A stretch of 64,000 bases of DNA from an uncultured SAR116 cluster alpha proteobacterium (GCA_902593735.1 CACJJL010000001.1:143388-207387), one strand, 5' to 3'. Counted from the stretch's first letter, positions 47,179 to 57,752 are shown. Translations and numbers: made by a program. The notes: generated by a model not told the origin, from the letters alone.

Positions 47179-47907
47179 ATGAATACTAAAACATTAGATA
47201 TAAATCAGATTAAATTTAAATTAATTAGAGCTATGTTGCCTCATGTGCCTTTTGATGGTTGGTCTTGGGAAGCTATGGAGCAAGGTGCCATTGATATTGG
47301 TTTTGAAAAGAAAAAAACACAATCTTTAAGAATTGAAATATTTAAAAATTTTTTTAATCATGGCTCAATTGATTTTATAGAGACTTTTTCAGAAATGATA
47401 GACTTAGAAGTTGAAGAAATTTATAAATCAATTGACCCTAAACCAGAAAAAGTACCAGAAAAAATTAAAAGAATAATCATGATAAGATTTAATTTATGCC
47501 AAAAATATAAAGAAGCAGTCAGATCTTCAATTTCAATAACAGCAATTCCAACAAATGCAAAAACATCTTTAAATATACTTTATAAGACCTGTAATAGCAT
47601 ATGGAGAATAACTGGTGACAAATCAACAGATTTTTCTTTTTATTCAAGAAGAATAACCTTAGCTGCAGTATATGCTCCTACTTTATTATTTTGGTTAAAT
47701 GATAAATCTAATAATAGTAACGAGACTGAATTTTTCTTAGATAGAAGATTAAGGGATATAAGCAAAATCTCTAATATAAAAAAACCAATTTCTTCTGTGA
47801 AAAAAATTTCAAATAATATTGCTAGTATGAAAAATAATATCAACGTTAAATCTATTTTTGGATTTTTTAAAAAATTAAATAAGATTAAAAACTCAAGTTT
47901 TAGTTAA
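47179..47907 (+). CDS. coq9: COQ9-family protein
   Basis: A 242-residue helical protein matching the COQ9 family: AMLPHVPFDGWSWEAMEQGA near residue 20 and KSTDFSFYSRRITLAAVYAP in the C-terminal half, the part that forms the lipid-binding TetR-like fold. COQ9 assists Coq7 in ubiquinone synthesis in eukaryotes, and a coq7 gene is present at 3544. The last 40 residues are basic and low-complexity. Confidence 0.9.
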   Translation: MNTKTLDINQIKFKLIRAMLPHVPFDGWSWEAMEQGAIDIGFEKKKTQSLRIEIFKNFFNHGSIDFIETFSEMIDLEVEEIYKSIDPKPEKVPEKIKRIIMIRFNLCQKYKEAVRSSISITAIPTNAKTSLNILYKTCNSIWRITGDKSTDFSFYSRRITLAAVYAPTLLFWLNDKSNNSNETEFFLDRRLRDISKISNIKKPISSVKKISNNIASMKNNINVKSIFGFFKKLNKIKNSSFS

Positions 47908-47929
47908 TTAAACTAAAAAGTTTTAATGA

Positions 47930-48838
47930 ATGCCTATTAAAATACATGATAATCTCCCTGCCAGAAAACTTCTTCAAAATGAAATTGTAGACGTAATTGA
48001 TAGTAGTTCTGCAGAAAGGCAAGACATCAGACCTTTAAAATTTTTATTATTAAATTTGATGCCAAAAAAACTAGAAACAGAAGTACAATTTGCAAGACTA
48101 CTTGGAGCATCTCCATTACAAATAGAACTTACTCTAATGACTACAGAGACATATTCCCCAAAAAACACTAAAAAAGAACATTTAATTGAATTTTATAAAA
48201 CATTAGATGAAATTAGATATAATTATTATGATGTACTTATAATTACTGGTGCGCCAGTTGAAACAGTTCCTTTTGAAGAAGTAAAATACTGGAATGAATT
48301 AAAAGAGATTATTTTTTGGTCTTCAAAAAATGTTTACAGAAAGATGGGTGTTTGTTGGGGGGCTCAAGCTCTTTTAAAGGTTCTTCATAACGTTGAAAAA
48401 TACACTATGAAAAAAAAAATGTTTGGAGTTTATGATCATAACTTAAATCAAGAAAAACGATATAGGTTAATGCAGGGTTTTTTAGACAGATTCCCAATGC
48501 CGGTTTCACGCTACACTGAAAATAAACAGAAAGAAATAACAATGGCTGGTCTTGAAATTCTTGCTATTTCTTCTGGATCAGGAGTGGGAATGGTGAGATG
48601 TCCCAAAACAAAAGATTTATTTATTTTAAATCATTTAGAGTATGATGCAATTACTCTTAAAGATGAATTTTTAAGGGACAAATCACAAAATTCTAATATA
48701 GATATCCCAGCTAATTACTTTCCAAATGATGATATTTACCTTGACCCAATAAACAGATGGAGACCTTACGCATTTCTGTTATTTACTAATTTTATAAACG
48801 AAGTTTACCAAGATGTTCCATTTAATTTTACAAAGTAA
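47930..48838 (+). CDS. metA: Homoserine O-succinyltransferase (MetA/HTS family)
   Basis: Class I glutamine-amidotransferase-like acyltransferase of methionine synthesis, 302 residues. LLNLMPKKLETEVQFARLLG near residue 40, the nucleophile in GVCWGAQALLKV and FILNHLEYDAITL are family hallmarks. Whether it uses succinyl- or acetyl-CoA depends on a residue near the active site that I do not assign. It follows coq9 by 22 bases. Confidence 0.93.
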   Translation: MPIKIHDNLPARKLLQNEIVDVIDSSSAERQDIRPLKFLLLNLMPKKLETEVQFARLLGASPLQIELTLMTTETYSPKNTKKEHLIEFYKTLDEIRYNYYDVLIITGAPVETVPFEEVKYWNELKEIIFWSSKNVYRKMGVCWGAQALLKVLHNVEKYTMKKKMFGVYDHNLNQEKRYRLMQGFLDRFPMPVSRYTENKQKEITMAGLEILAISSGSGVGMVRCPKTKDLFILNHLEYDAITLKDEFLRDKSQNSNIDIPANYFPNDDIYLDPINRWRPYAFLLFTNFINEVYQDVPFNFTK

Positions 48839-48841
48839 AAA

Positions 48842-49927
48842 TTAAGAAATATTTTTATTATAATGACCCATCTTTCGACCAGTCTTAACATTTTTTTTAC
48901 CATAAATGTTTAAAATGTAATTTTGATCTTTGTAAAGATTATAATTTTTTACTTCATTGCCAATTAAATTAGTCATTTCCCATTTACCGTTAGATTTTAC
49001 ATCCTTTACAGGTAATCCACAAATTGTTCTAACTAAAATATCAAATTGACTGGTGTTACAACCGTCTAATGTCCAATGAAATGAATTATGTGGTCTTGGA
49101 GCTATCTCATTAAATACAATGCTTCCATCAAATAATTCAAAAAATTCTATAGCTAAAACACCATAAAAGTCTAAGCTTTGTGCTAATTTTTTTGTTTTTG
49201 TTTTTATGTCTATTTCAACATTTGTATTTAAATTTACTGGCGCAGTTGTTTTTTTTAATATCCCATTTTCATGATAATTTTCTGATATAGGAAAAAAACC
49301 TTCAGAACCATCTAGACTTTTAAAATACATTAAAGATATTTCTTTTTTAAACTGTAATTTTTCTTCTAAAACACATTCTACAGACCCTAAATTTTCCCAA
49401 ACTTCAAAAAAATTTGAAGTTGCATCAATTTTTAGTTGTCCTTTCCCGTCATATCCTAAAGAGTTAGTTTTTAAAATTGCTTCATTACTTATTTTGTTTA
49501 TGGAAGATATTAAATCATCAGTATTTTTAATTAAAAACCATAAAGGAGTTTTGAAGCCAGATTTACTCGCTATTTCTTTTTCTTTAGAACGTATTTGTGC
49601 ACATCTAAATACCAAGCTACTTGGCACAACATTAGTTTTATTAGATAATAACTCTAGTGATTTAGATGGAATATTTTCAAATTCAGAGGTTGCACAAATG
49701 ACTTTATTTGAGAATTCAACTAAATTATCATAATCATCCCATTCACCGTTAGTAACCTCGTCTACAACAGTTTCTGCTGGATTATCACCTTTCGGACAAT
49801 ATAGATGTGTTTTATAACCTGCTCGAGATGCTGATAGAGCTATCATTTTACCTAGTTGACCGCCACCAATAATACCTATTGTGTTTTCATCATTTGGCAA
49901 TATTGGGAAATTATTAAGTTTATTCAT
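48842..49927 (-). CDS. purK: N5-carboxyaminoimidazole ribonucleotide synthase
   Basis: ATP-grasp enzyme of purine synthesis, 361 residues. [21 protein letters not shown] opens the protein, [14 protein letters not shown] is the ATP-binding loop and [19 protein letters not shown] is diagnostic. Its start overlaps the purE end by 8 bases. Confidence 0.96.
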   Translation of the reverse strand: MNKLNNFPILPNDENTIGIIGGGQLGKMIALSASRAGYKTHLYCPKGDNPAETVVDEVTNGEWDDYDNLVEFSNKVICATSEFENIPSKSLELLSNKTNVVPSSLVFRCAQIRSKEKEIASKSGFKTPLWFLIKNTDDLISSINKISNEAILKTNSLGYDGKGQLKIDATSNFFEVWENLGSVECVLEEKLQFKKEISLMYFKSLDGSEGFFPISENYHENGILKKTTAPVNLNTNVEIDIKTKTKKLAQSLDFYGVLAIEFFELFDGSIVFNEIAPRPHNSFHWTLDGCNTSQFDILVRTICGLPVKDVKSNGKWEMTNLIGNEVKNYNLYKDQNYILNIYGKKNVKTGRKMGHYNKNIS

Positions 49928-50426
49928 ATTTTAAATCTGGTGTTAGAGGAACTTCTTTTGTTTGGTTAAAAAGCCATTTTTTTAATTTACATTTTATTTT
50001 ATCGTCAGAAAGGCTTAATATTTTAGCGGCATAAACAGCTGCATTAATTGCACCAGCTTTTCCAATTGACATAGTTGCAACTGGAACACCTCCTGGCATT
50101 TGCACTATTGAAAGAAGACTGTCTAGTCCTTTTAATGCTGAACTCTGAATCGGAACACCTATTACAGGAATATTTGTATGAGAAGCCACCATGCCAGGTA
50201 AATGTGCAGCTCCTCCTGCACCTGCAATTATTACTTGAATTGAGTTTTCTTGTGCTTTTTTTGCAAATTCGTACATTCTATTAGGAGTTCTATGAGCAGA
50301 GATAATTTTAGTACTGAAAGGAATACATAGATTATTTAGAATTTCTTTGGAAAATTTCATAGTTTCCCAATCGCTCTGACTTCCCATTATTAGAGCAACT
50401 GATGCTTTAGTTTCTTGATCATCCAT
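49920..50426 (-). CDS. purE: N5-carboxyaminoimidazole ribonucleotide mutase
   Basis: A 168-residue class I Pur[12 protein letters not shown] and [13 protein letters not shown] are the substrate-binding motifs, [14 protein letters not shown] and GVPIQSS follow. It is translationally coupled to purK. Confidence 0.96.
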   Translation of the reverse strand: MDDQETKASVALIMGSQSDWETMKFSKEILNNLCIPFSTKIISAHRTPNRMYEFAKKAQENSIQVIIAGAGGAAHLPGMVASHTNIPVIGVPIQSSALKGLDSLLSIVQMPGGVPVATMSIGKAGAINAAVYAAKILSLSDDKIKCKLKKWLFNQTKEVPLTPDLKYE

Positions 50427-50489
50427 ATTATTTCTCTAAATATTTAATAAAATTTTTATTAAGTACTTTATGACTTTATACAAACATAA

Positions 50490-51047
50490 TTATTGAGTGG
50501 ATATATTTTCATCGTTTTGTGATTCTATAGACCCTCCAGCTTTTAATATAGCCTCATTTAAATCATCTTGTGAACATAAGCTAAGTAAAACAGGGTGTTT
50601 AGCGGTAATATTAGAAATATTCCAGTGTGATCTTGTTCTAATTTTTTCAATAGTATCTTTTGTTGTTCCAATTAGTTTTGAAATTTGGTTATTTTTAACT
50701 TCAGGATGATTTTTGACAATCCATGCAATTGCATCTGGTTTGTCACCTCTCCTTGCTAATGGAATATATTTAGGACCTTTGTCTTTACTTTTTGTTTCAG
50801 GAAACGATGAATTAGACCTTGTAAGAGATAAAGAAGGATCATTAGAACATTTGTCTATCTCAACTTGGGTAAGCTGTCCGTTCATAATTGGATCAAACCC
50901 TAAAATACCATGCCCAACATCACCATCAGCTATAGCCTGAACCTCTAAAACATGTAGACTACAAAATTCAGCAATTTGTTCAAAGGTTAATGTGGTATTA
51001 TCTATAAGCCAAACAGCTGTTGCTTTTGGCATAAGTAATGATGTCAT
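50490..51047 (-). CDS. trcR: TrcR/DUF1013-family cell cycle regulator
   Basis: A 185-residue protein matching the alphaproteobacterial DUF1013 family. LMPKATAVWLIDNTTLTFEQ opens the protein, with HVLEVQAIADGDVGHGILGF next and the central RRGDKPDAIAWIVKNHPEV. The family is reported as the TrcR transcriptional regulator of the cell cycle. It supports the alphaproteobacterial assignment. Confidence 0.9.
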   Translation of the reverse strand: MTSLLMPKATAVWLIDNTTLTFEQIAEFCSLHVLEVQAIADGDVGHGILGFDPIMNGQLTQVEIDKCSNDPSLSLTRSNSSFPETKSKDKGPKYIPLARRGDKPDAIAWIVKNHPEVKNNQISKLIGTTKDTIEKIRTRSHWNISNITAKHPVLLSLCSQDDLNEAILKAGGSIESQNDENISTQ

Positions 51048-51196
51048 TTTTTTAACTCCACTTGATCTCTAATGAATTTAAATACCAAAATTAGAAATTA
51101 AATTAATAATACACATCATTATATTAATTTATAATTGATATTTTTGACAAAAATTAATAGTTAAGTTGAAACATAAGTTTTGTCAATCTTAGAAGT

Positions 51197-52111
51197 TTAG
51201 AATTTTTTTGGAAGTGGAAGCATATATTCAGGAAAACTGATTTTTATTTTAGATCCTAAAAAATCACCCTCTAATTCATTATTTTGTTCAAACAAATATA
51301 ACTGAGACAATTTAATTTTAGCAATTCCATACCAAGTGTCATTCTTTTGATTGTACGATAAAGCTATTATTTCACCAATTTCTATACCTTTAAGAAATAT
51401 CTTTTTATTAATGTTTTCATCAATTTCTATGTAATTAAAATCTTTATTTTTGAAATAAATAGGCACATACTTTCGCTTCACCAAACCTTTATATTTAATT
51501 CTTGCGTTTACTTCTTGACCAATAAAGCATCCTTTTTCAAAACTTATACCTCCTAATAAATCAAGATTTACCTCAAGAGGTAAAGTTGAATTGGCCTCAA
51601 TTTCATTTGGACCTTCAGCTATACATAGTTTAAATCTAATTAAATCATACCAATTTATAAAATTTTTCGTATTTTGATTATCTAATGTTATTTCATGATT
51701 TTCTTCATAGATTCTTTTAATATTATAACCTAATTTGGCAAATCGTTTATCTACTAAATAATTATTAGTGGTTTCATTATTAATGGTTACAAAAACGTCT
51801 AATTTTGTTTTCTCAATATTAACTTCATTTCTTAAATTGTACATGTTAAGTCTTTTGATAAATTCATCTTCACATAATTTATCATACTCAATCAGAATTG
51901 AAACTTCATTGCATTTGTGTCTAAAATTTTTACTTACCAATAGATCAAACAATACTCTTCCTTGTGGTGAAAGTAATGCTGATGGGATAATTTCTAATGG
52001 ACCAAGAACAGAAATTTCAGATGTTAAAATGTTATTTAAAAATACAACACAATTTAAACCTGAAATTTTTAGGATTTTTCTATTTTTAAGATGAAGATAT
52101 TTTTGAGTCAT
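51197..52111 (-). CDS. ygfZ: YgfZ/GcvT-like folate-binding protein
   Basis: A 304-residue protein of the YgfZ (IBA57) family, which assists iron-sulfur enzymes with the help of folate. The family motif is KGCFIGQEVNARIKYKG with the conserved Cys. The N-terminal GPLEIIPSALLSPQGRVLFD also fits. It directly follows leuA (2 bases); LeuA itself is not an Fe-S enzyme. Confidence 0.9.
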   Translation of the reverse strand: MTQKYLHLKNRKILKISGLNCVVFLNNILTSEISVLGPLEIIPSALLSPQGRVLFDLLVSKNFRHKCNEVSILIEYDKLCEDEFIKRLNMYNLRNEVNIEKTKLDVFVTINNETTNNYLVDKRFAKLGYNIKRIYEENHEITLDNQNTKNFINWYDLIRFKLCIAEGPNEIEANSTLPLEVNLDLLGGISFEKGCFIGQEVNARIKYKGLVKRKYVPIYFKNKDFNYIEIDENINKKIFLKGIEIGEIIALSYNQKNDTWYGIAKIKLSQLYLFEQNNELEGDFLGSKIKISFPEYMLPLPKKF

Positions 52112-52113
52112 AC

Positions 52114-53781
52114 TTATTTATGCATTTTATTAATAGCACTTATAACTGCTAATATTGGTGCTACGGTAATACTTGTATCAATTCCACATCCAAATATTGA
52201 CTCTTTTCCTTTATTGATTTTAAGTTCAACATATGAAGCAGACTCTGCTTTTGAACTTGCGCTTCTGGTGTTTTGGCCAAAGTCCTCTAATGTAAACTTA
52301 ATATTAAAATTTTCACGCATTCCATTAACAAAAGCCGATATTGGCCCATTACCTTGGGAACTAAACTCATAAATTTTGTCATTAAATTTAACTTTAGCAT
52401 TTATAATTTCTAAATTAGATTCTCTATTAGCACCCTCAACTTTAAAATCAATTAACTCGAATGGTTGACTAAGAATAAAATTTTCTTTAAACGTTCTCCA
52501 GATGATTTCACTCGTGATTTCTTTACCTTTTTGATCAGCTAACTTTTGTATTTTTGAAGATAATTCAATTTCTGCTCCTTTGGGTAGTTTTATCTGGTAG
52601 TCTGTTTTAAGCAACCAAGCCGTTCCACCTTTGCCTGATTGGCTATTGACACGTATTATGGCTTCGTATGTTCTACCAATATCTGCGGGATCAATTGGCA
52701 AGTAAGGGACTGCCCATTTTTTTGTTGAAAGTTTTTCCATATTATCCATGCCTTTTCTAATCGCATCTTGGTGACTTCCAGAAAAAGCCGTATGTACTAG
52801 GGACCCTGCGTATGGGTGTCTTTGATGAACAGGCAGTCTGTTACAAAATTCTGCAGTATCGATTAAATCGTTGATCGCACTAAAATCAATATTAGGGTTT
52901 ATACCTTGAGTAAACAAATTTAAACCTAATGTAACTAGATCAACGTTACCAGTTCTTTCTCCGTTTCCAAATAAAGTTCCTTCAACTCTATCCGCACCAG
53001 CCATTAATCCTAATTCAGCTGCTGCTATTGCAGTTCCTCGATCATTATGAGGATGAAGAGACAAAATTATTCTGTTTCTGTTGTTAAAACTATTTGACAT
53101 CCATTCTATTTGGTCAGCATATATATTCGGCGTTGACATTTCTACAGTTGCAGGAAGATTGATTATTACTGGATTATGATCGTTTGCTTCCCAAACATCT
53201 AAAACAGATTCACAAACTTCTAAAGCATATTGTAACTCAGTTCCAGTAAAACTCTCTGGAGAATATTGTAATCGAATATTTGATCTATCCAATTTATATA
53301 GCTCATCCGAAATGATTTTAGCTCCGTCAGTAGCTATTTTTTTTACTCCATCCATAGTTTCTCTAAAAACAATTTCTCTTTGAAGTGTACTTGTTGAGTT
53401 GTAAAGGTGAATAATTGCATTTTTACAACCTTTCAAACTTTCTACTGTTTTTTCAATTAAAGGCTTTCTAGATTGAGTTAAAACTTGAACAGTTACATCA
53501 TTTGGAATGTGATTATCAATTACTAATTCTCTAACAAAATTAAAATCAGTTTCTGAAGCTGAAGGAAATCCTATTTCAATTTCTTTAAACCCAATTTTAA
53601 CTAAATGTTTGAACATACGCATTTTTCTAATTGAGTCCATTGGCTCAACTAGAGCTTGATTTCCGTCTCTTAAATCAACAGAACACCAAATTGGTGCTTT
53701 TGTAATTGTCTTTGTCGGCCATCTTCTGTTAGGAATATTTACAGGTTGATATGCACTGTATTTATCATATTTGTTTGTCAT
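52114..53781 (-). CDS. leuA: 2-isopropylmalate synthase (long/type 2 form)
   Basis: First enzyme of leucine synthesis, 555 residues. CSVDLRDGNQALVEPM near residue 33 and SLHPHNDRGTAIAAAELGLM are the catalytic TIM-barrel motifs. NRRWPTKTITKAPIW at the start is characteristic of the LeuA2 group. The C-terminal regulatory domain is present (SSKAESASYVELKI). A hairpin and a possible short leader peptide lie upstream. Confidence 0.95.
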   Translation of the reverse strand: MTNKYDKYSAYQPVNIPNRRWPTKTITKAPIWCSVDLRDGNQALVEPMDSIRKMRMFKHLVKIGFKEIEIGFPSASETDFNFVRELVIDNHIPNDVTVQVLTQSRKPLIEKTVESLKGCKNAIIHLYNSTSTLQREIVFRETMDGVKKIATDGAKIISDELYKLDRSNIRLQYSPESFTGTELQYALEVCESVLDVWEANDHNPVIINLPATVEMSTPNIYADQIEWMSNSFNNRNRIILSLHPHNDRGTAIAAAELGLMAGADRVEGTLFGNGERTGNVDLVTLGLNLFTQGINPNIDFSAINDLIDTAEFCNRLPVHQRHPYAGSLVHTAFSGSHQDAIRKGMDNMEKLSTKKWAVPYLPIDPADIGRTYEAIIRVNSQSGKGGTAWLLKTDYQIKLPKGAEIELSSKIQKLADQKGKEITSEIIWRTFKENFILSQPFELIDFKVEGANRESNLEIINAKVKFNDKIYEFSSQGNGPISAFVNGMRENFNIKFTLEDFGQNTRSASSKAESASYVELKINKGKESIFGCGIDTSITVAPILAVISAINKMHK

Positions 53782-53838
53782 AATTCTTAACCTTTATTTT
53801 TAGTTCAAAATTAAAGTAACTTGTTAATTGATAGTTAT

Positions 53839-53860
53839 CCCGTACTCCTCAGAGTACGGG
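53839..53860. promoter_or_regulatory. Strong hairpin upstream of leuA
   Basis: CCCGTACTC/GAGTACGGG form a perfect 9-base stem with a CTCA loop between divergent leuA and lepA. It is followed by TTTCTT in the plus direction but not by a U-run in the leuA direction. It could be part of a leuA leader or an isolated terminator. Confidence 0.5.
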
Positions 53861-53873
53861 TTTCTTAATAAAT

Positions 53874-53918
53874 TTAGAACCTTAACAGGAATTGAATTAC
53901 ATTTTTTACACATAACAT
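53874..53918 (-). CDS. Possible leuA leader peptide (14 aa)
   Basis: A 14-codon ATG ORF in the leuA direction encodes MLCVKNVIQFLLRF, with adjacent leucine codons (CTG TTA) near its end, 13 bases before the hairpin. That layout is expected for leucine attenuation. There is no good ribosome binding site and the hairpin lacks a U-run, so the assignment is weak. Confidence 0.25.
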   Translation of the reverse strand: MLCVKNVIQFLLRF

Positions 53919-54045
53919 ATCAACAATATCAATTGTATAATTGTTAAGTCAAGTTATAACGATTTTGTAAACATTTTAAATATTGCAAAATAAAGTTTTT
54001 AAAACTAATTTGCATTATGTAATCAATAAATTTTGTAGGAACTTT

Positions 54046-55848
54046 ATGACAGATATTAACCTAATAAGGAATTTTTCTATTATAGCACATATTGATCATG
54101 GTAAATCTACCCTTGCAGATAGACTTATACAAGAATGTAAAGGATTAGCTGAAAGAGAGATGAAGGAGCAAGTTCTAGATAATATGGAAATTGAAAGGGA
54201 AAGAGGTATAACAATCAAAGCTCAAACTGTTAGATTGTTGTACAAGCATACTGATAATAAAACGTACGTTTTAAATTTAATGGATACTCCTGGTCATGTA
54301 GATTTTGCATATGAGGTTTCTAGATCTCTTTCTGCATGTGAAGGATCACTTCTTGTAGTAGATTCTTCTCAAGGGGTAGAAGCGCAAACTTTAGCAAATG
54401 TTTATCAAGCAATCGATGTAAATCATGAAATTGTAACAGTTCTAAATAAAATAGACTTACCTGCTTCAGAGCCAGATAGGATAAGAAAACAAATTGAAGA
54501 TGTAGTTGGCTTGCCTGGAGAAGATGGAATTGAAGTTTCAGCCAAAACAGGACAAGGCATTAAAGAAGTTTTATCCACTTTAGTTGAAAAATTAGCTCCT
54601 CCGAAAGGTAATCAGCACGCACCTTTGCAAGCTCTTTTAATAGATAGTTGGTATGATCCTTATTTAGGTGTATTAACTTTAGTAAGGGTCGTAAATGGAA
54701 GTTTGAAAAAAGGTAAAAAGATAAGATTTATGTCAACTAAGGTTTCTCACACTATTGAAAAACTTGGTATCTTTACACCTAAAATTATAAATGTTGATGA
54801 ATTAGGACCCGGGGAAATTGGTTTTATAACTGCCTCAGTTAAAACCGTAGCAGATTGCAAAGTTGGGGACACAATTACTGATGAAAGAAATCCCGTTGAA
54901 ACTATGTTACCTGGCTTCAAACCCTCTGTGCCAGTTGTTTTCTGTGGTTTGTTTCCAATGGATAATGCACAATTTTCTGATTTAAAAGAAGCTTTAAGTA
55001 AGTTGTCTTTAAATGATGCATCATTTAGTTTTGAAGCTGAAACCTCAGCTGCTTTAGGGTTTGGTTTTAGATGTGGATTTTTAGGCCTATTGCACATGGA
55101 AATTATTAGAGAGAGATTGTCTAGGGAGTTTAATTTAGAATTGATTTCTACAGCTCCATCAGTGGTTTATAAACTGCATAAAAATGATAACACAAACGAA
55201 CTACTTCATAATCCAGCAGATCTACCAGAGGTAAATCATATAAATTTTATAGAAGAGCCATGGATAAGAGCAACTATTTTGGTTCCAGATGAATATGTTG
55301 GATCAGTGCTAACTCTTTGTACAGAAAGAAGAGGAGAGCAAATAGATCTTACTTATACTGGTACAAGGGCTATGGTAGTTTATAAATTACCACTAAATGA
55401 AGTTGTTTTTGATTTTTATGATAAATTAAAAAGTATGACATCAGGTTATGCTAGTTTTGACTATCAAATTGATAATTATAAAAAAGGTGATCTTGTACGT
55501 GTTTCAATTTTAGTTAATGGAGATCCTGTTGATGCTTTAGCAATGATTTCTCATAGAGATCAAGCTGAAACAAGAGGACGTGCTATTTGCACAAGATTGA
55601 AAGATCTTATTCCACGACAACTATTTAAGGTAGCATTACAAGCAGCAATAGGTGGAAAAGTTATAGCAAGAGAGACTATTTCAGCTATGAGAAAAGATGT
55701 TACTGCGAAGTGTTATGGCGGTGATATAACTCGAAAAAAGAAACTTCTTGAAAAACAAAAAGCAGGTAAAAAAAGAATGAGAGAATTTGGAAGTGTAGAG
55801 ATACCTCAAAATGCTTTTTTTGAAGCTTTAAAAATGCAAAATAAATAG
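54046..55848 (+). CDS. lepA: Translation elongation factor 4
   Basis: Ribosome-bound GTPase, 600 residues. The G1 motif is [15 protein letters not shown]2/G3 follow with [12 protein letters not shown] and [10 protein letters not shown], and [13 protein letters not shown] is G4. The LepA-specific C-terminal domain ends with [21 protein letters not shown] choose the ATG with TAGGA upstream over one 21 codons earlier, because relatives start just before [13 protein letters not shown]. Confidence 0.96.
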   Translation: MTDINLIRNFSIIAHIDHGKSTLADRLIQECKGLAEREMKEQVLDNMEIERERGITIKAQTVRLLYKHTDNKTYVLNLMDTPGHVDFAYEVSRSLSACEGSLLVVDSSQGVEAQTLANVYQAIDVNHEIVTVLNKIDLPASEPDRIRKQIEDVVGLPGEDGIEVSAKTGQGIKEVLSTLVEKLAPPKGNQHAPLQALLIDSWYDPYLGVLTLVRVVNGSLKKGKKIRFMSTKVSHTIEKLGIFTPKIINVDELGPGEIGFITASVKTVADCKVGDTITDERNPVETMLPGFKPSVPVVFCGLFPMDNAQFSDLKEALSKLSLNDASFSFEAETSAALGFGFRCGFLGLLHMEIIRERLSREFNLELISTAPSVVYKLHKNDNTNELLHNPADLPEVNHINFIEEPWIRATILVPDEYVGSVLTLCTERRGEQIDLTYTGTRAMVVYKLPLNEVVFDFYDKLKSMTSGYASFDYQIDNYKKGDLVRVSILVNGDPVDALAMISHRDQAETRGRAICTRLKDLIPRQLFKVALQAAIGGKVIARETISAMRKDVTAKCYGGDITRKKKLLEKQKAGKKRMREFGSVEIPQNAFFEALKMQNK

Positions 55849-55865
55849 TCAAGATAAGTCATATT

Positions 55866-56219
55866 TTAAATTTTATTTTTTCTCTTTTTCTTAAATTTTT
55901 TAGATCCAAAAGCAATAAAAATAAAACTTAACAGTGCTAACATAGGTGCAGCAGGAAATAACAATATAGTTGATATAAATGGATGCCATATAAACCCTGA
56001 ACAATCTAAAATATCTAATGCAGAACAAGGATCAACATATCGGCTAATTATGGATTCAGCACTCTGAAGGCTGTTTGGTGCAAAATTAAACCAAAATTGA
56101 CCTAATTGAGTAATTTCGTTTTTACCCTCTATTTGCAAAACAATATCAAGATAATTACTTACAAGAGTAAGAATAAATGAACATATACCTAATAAAATTA
56201 AAACTCTACCTACTATCAC
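55866..56219 (-). CDS. Small membrane protein of unknown function
   Basis: A 117-residue protein with an N-terminal hydrophobic helix (VLILLGICSFILTLVSNYL), a polar middle containing Cys pairs (DPCSALDILDCSG) that would face the periplasm, and a C-terminal membrane segment followed by a Lys-rich tail. I recognise no function. It is convergent with lepA and borders the island's tRNA. Confidence 0.7.
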   Translation of the reverse strand: MIVGRVLILLGICSFILTLVSNYLDIVLQIEGKNEITQLGQFWFNFAPNSLQSAESIISRYVDPCSALDILDCSGFIWHPFISTILLFPAAPMLALLSFIFIAFGSKKFKKKRKNKI

Positions 56220-56338
56220 TTTAAAAAGTCCATTTATAATTATTAGTTAAATCTAAAACTTAAAAAAAATATTTCAATATAATAATAACTTATATTACCT
56301 TGCTCCAAAAAAATTGTTAATGTAAAATTCTAATTTTT

Positions 56339-56428
56339 GGAGGGGTGGCCGAGCGGTTTAAGGCGCACGCCTGGAAAGCGTGTTGAGGTTAACGCCTCTC
56401 AAGGGTTCGAATCCCTTCCTCTCCGCCA
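56339..56428 (+). tRNA. tRNA-Ser (anticodon GGA)
   Basis: A 90-base class II tRNA: acceptor GGAGGGG pairs with CCTCTCC, anticodon loop CTGGAAA contains GGA, a long variable arm follows, T arm AAGGG-TTCGAAT-CCCTT, and CCA is encoded. The integrase gene lies 142 bases downstream, so its 3' end is the likely attachment site of the island. Confidence 0.97.
56404..56428 (+). other. Inferred left attachment site (tRNA 3' end)
   Basis: P4-type integrases usually recombine within the 3' end of a tRNA gene. The T-arm-to-CCA part of tRNA-Ser is the expected core. No second copy of TTCGAATCCC or CCTCTCCGCCA was seen in the window, so the other end must lie beyond position 64000. Confidence 0.4.
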
Positions 56429-56437
56429 TGTACCTAA

Positions 56438-56469
56438 CTATGTTATGTCATGCTATGTCACAAACATAG
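56438..56469. repeat. Short repeats between tRNA-Ser and integrase (possible integrase sites)
   Basis: TATGTCA occurs twice exactly 10 bases apart (56444-56450 and 56454-56460), and CTATGTT/AACATAG form flanking inverted 7-mers. One-turn spacing next to an att site suggests integrase or excisionase arm sites. Confidence 0.35.
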
Positions 56470-56570
56470 GTTGAGCCTAGTTTTCATTGACGAAGCCTCT
56501 CTAAGTCATTTCATTGTAAATCATCTAAATGCAAACAACTTTGTAGACCACTTTGTGGACTGGAGATGAT

Positions 56571-57752
56571 ATGAAAAAACTAAATTTTAAGAAATTAACA
56601 ACTTTAGCAAAGGGCAAATACCATGATGGAGATGGCCTTTATATAACTTTAACATCACCTGGAAAGGGAAAATGGAGCTTTCGATATCGTTTTAACAAAA
56701 AACCAAGAGAAATGGGTTTAGGTAAATTTCCTGACATATCGCTATTAAATGCACGTCAGCTTGCTTTATCTAACAAACAACTTCTGATTAAAAACATCGA
56801 CCCTATAGACGAGAAAAATCGCAGTGAAGTACTTAGGCAACAAAAATCAAAAAAATTCTCTGATATTGCTCGCCTTTTCATTGAAACTAAGAAAAAGCCT
56901 GAATGGACTAATAAAAAAAGTGAGCAACAATGGATAAATACAATTAATACTTACGCATCACCAATTCTGAATAAAAAACCACTTATTGATATCAATAGGG
57001 ACGATATCATTAATGTTTTACAACCTATTTGGAATACAAAAACAGAAACAGCAAGACGCCTTCAGCAAAGGTTATTCCTTATATTTGCATTTGCTAAAAT
57101 TAGAGATTGGTACGTAAATGACAATCCAGCCTCCTGGAAAGAACATTTATCATTCGTTCTTTCTGACCCATATAAAATACATAAGGTAATACATTTTCCA
57201 TCTCTTCATTATACAAAAATTTCTAATTTTTATGAAGATTTGTATCAATTCGAACATTTGTCAGCCTATGCATTAAGATTCTTAATTCTAACCGCAACAA
57301 GAACAAAAGAAGTTATTGAAGCTAAATTTGATGAATTTGATTTACAAAAGAAAATGTGGACGATTCCAGCCGATAAAATGAAGGTAAGAAAAGAGCATAA
57401 AGTTCCTTTATCAAAAGAAGCAATCAAGATTATTGAGTTTATGAAAAGAAAGCATAATCATGAATATGTTTTTCATAACCCAGCAATTGGTAAACATATT
57501 TCTAACGGGGCAATGCTTGTTTTTTTAAAAAAACAGTTTCCTCATCACAGTATTACTGTCCACGGTTTTCGTGCAAGTTTTAGAGATTGGGCAGAAGAAA
57601 TAGGAAATTATTCGCATCATGCAATAGAGTTTTGCCTTGCTCATCAATTACCAAGCAAAGTTGAAAAGGCATATTTAAGGACAGATTTAACAAAACAAAG
57701 AAAAATAATTATGAATGATTGGGAAAAATATTTATTGACCAGCATGGCATAG
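56571..57752 (+). CDS. int: Tyrosine recombinase, P4-type integrase
   Basis: Site-specific recombinase of about 393 residues. The N-terminal DUF4102-type domain shows HDGDGLYITLTSPGKGKWSF and ARQLALSNKQLL. The catalytic domain has the first Arg in TATRTKEVIEAKF, H-x-x-R in VHGFRASFRDWAEE, a His in AHQLP and the nucleophilic Tyr in KVEKAYLRTDL. I place the start at the ATG with GGAG upstream. Being beside tRNA-Ser, it most likely inserted the genes to its right. It appears intact. Confidence 0.94.
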   Translation: MKKLNFKKLTTLAKGKYHDGDGLYITLTSPGKGKWSFRYRFNKKPREMGLGKFPDISLLNARQLALSNKQLLIKNIDPIDEKNRSEVLRQQKSKKFSDIARLFIETKKKPEWTNKKSEQQWINTINTYASPILNKKPLIDINRDDIINVLQPIWNTKTETARRLQQRLFLIFAFAKIRDWYVNDNPASWKEHLSFVLSDPYKIHKVIHFPSLHYTKISNFYEDLYQFEHLSAYALRFLILTATRTKEVIEAKFDEFDLQKKMWTIPADKMKVRKEHKVPLSKEAIKIIEFMKRKHNHEYVFHNPAIGKHISNGAMLVFLKKQFPHHSITVHGFRASFRDWAEEIGNYSHHAIEFCLAHQLPSKVEKAYLRTDLTKQRKIIMNDWEKYLLTSMA

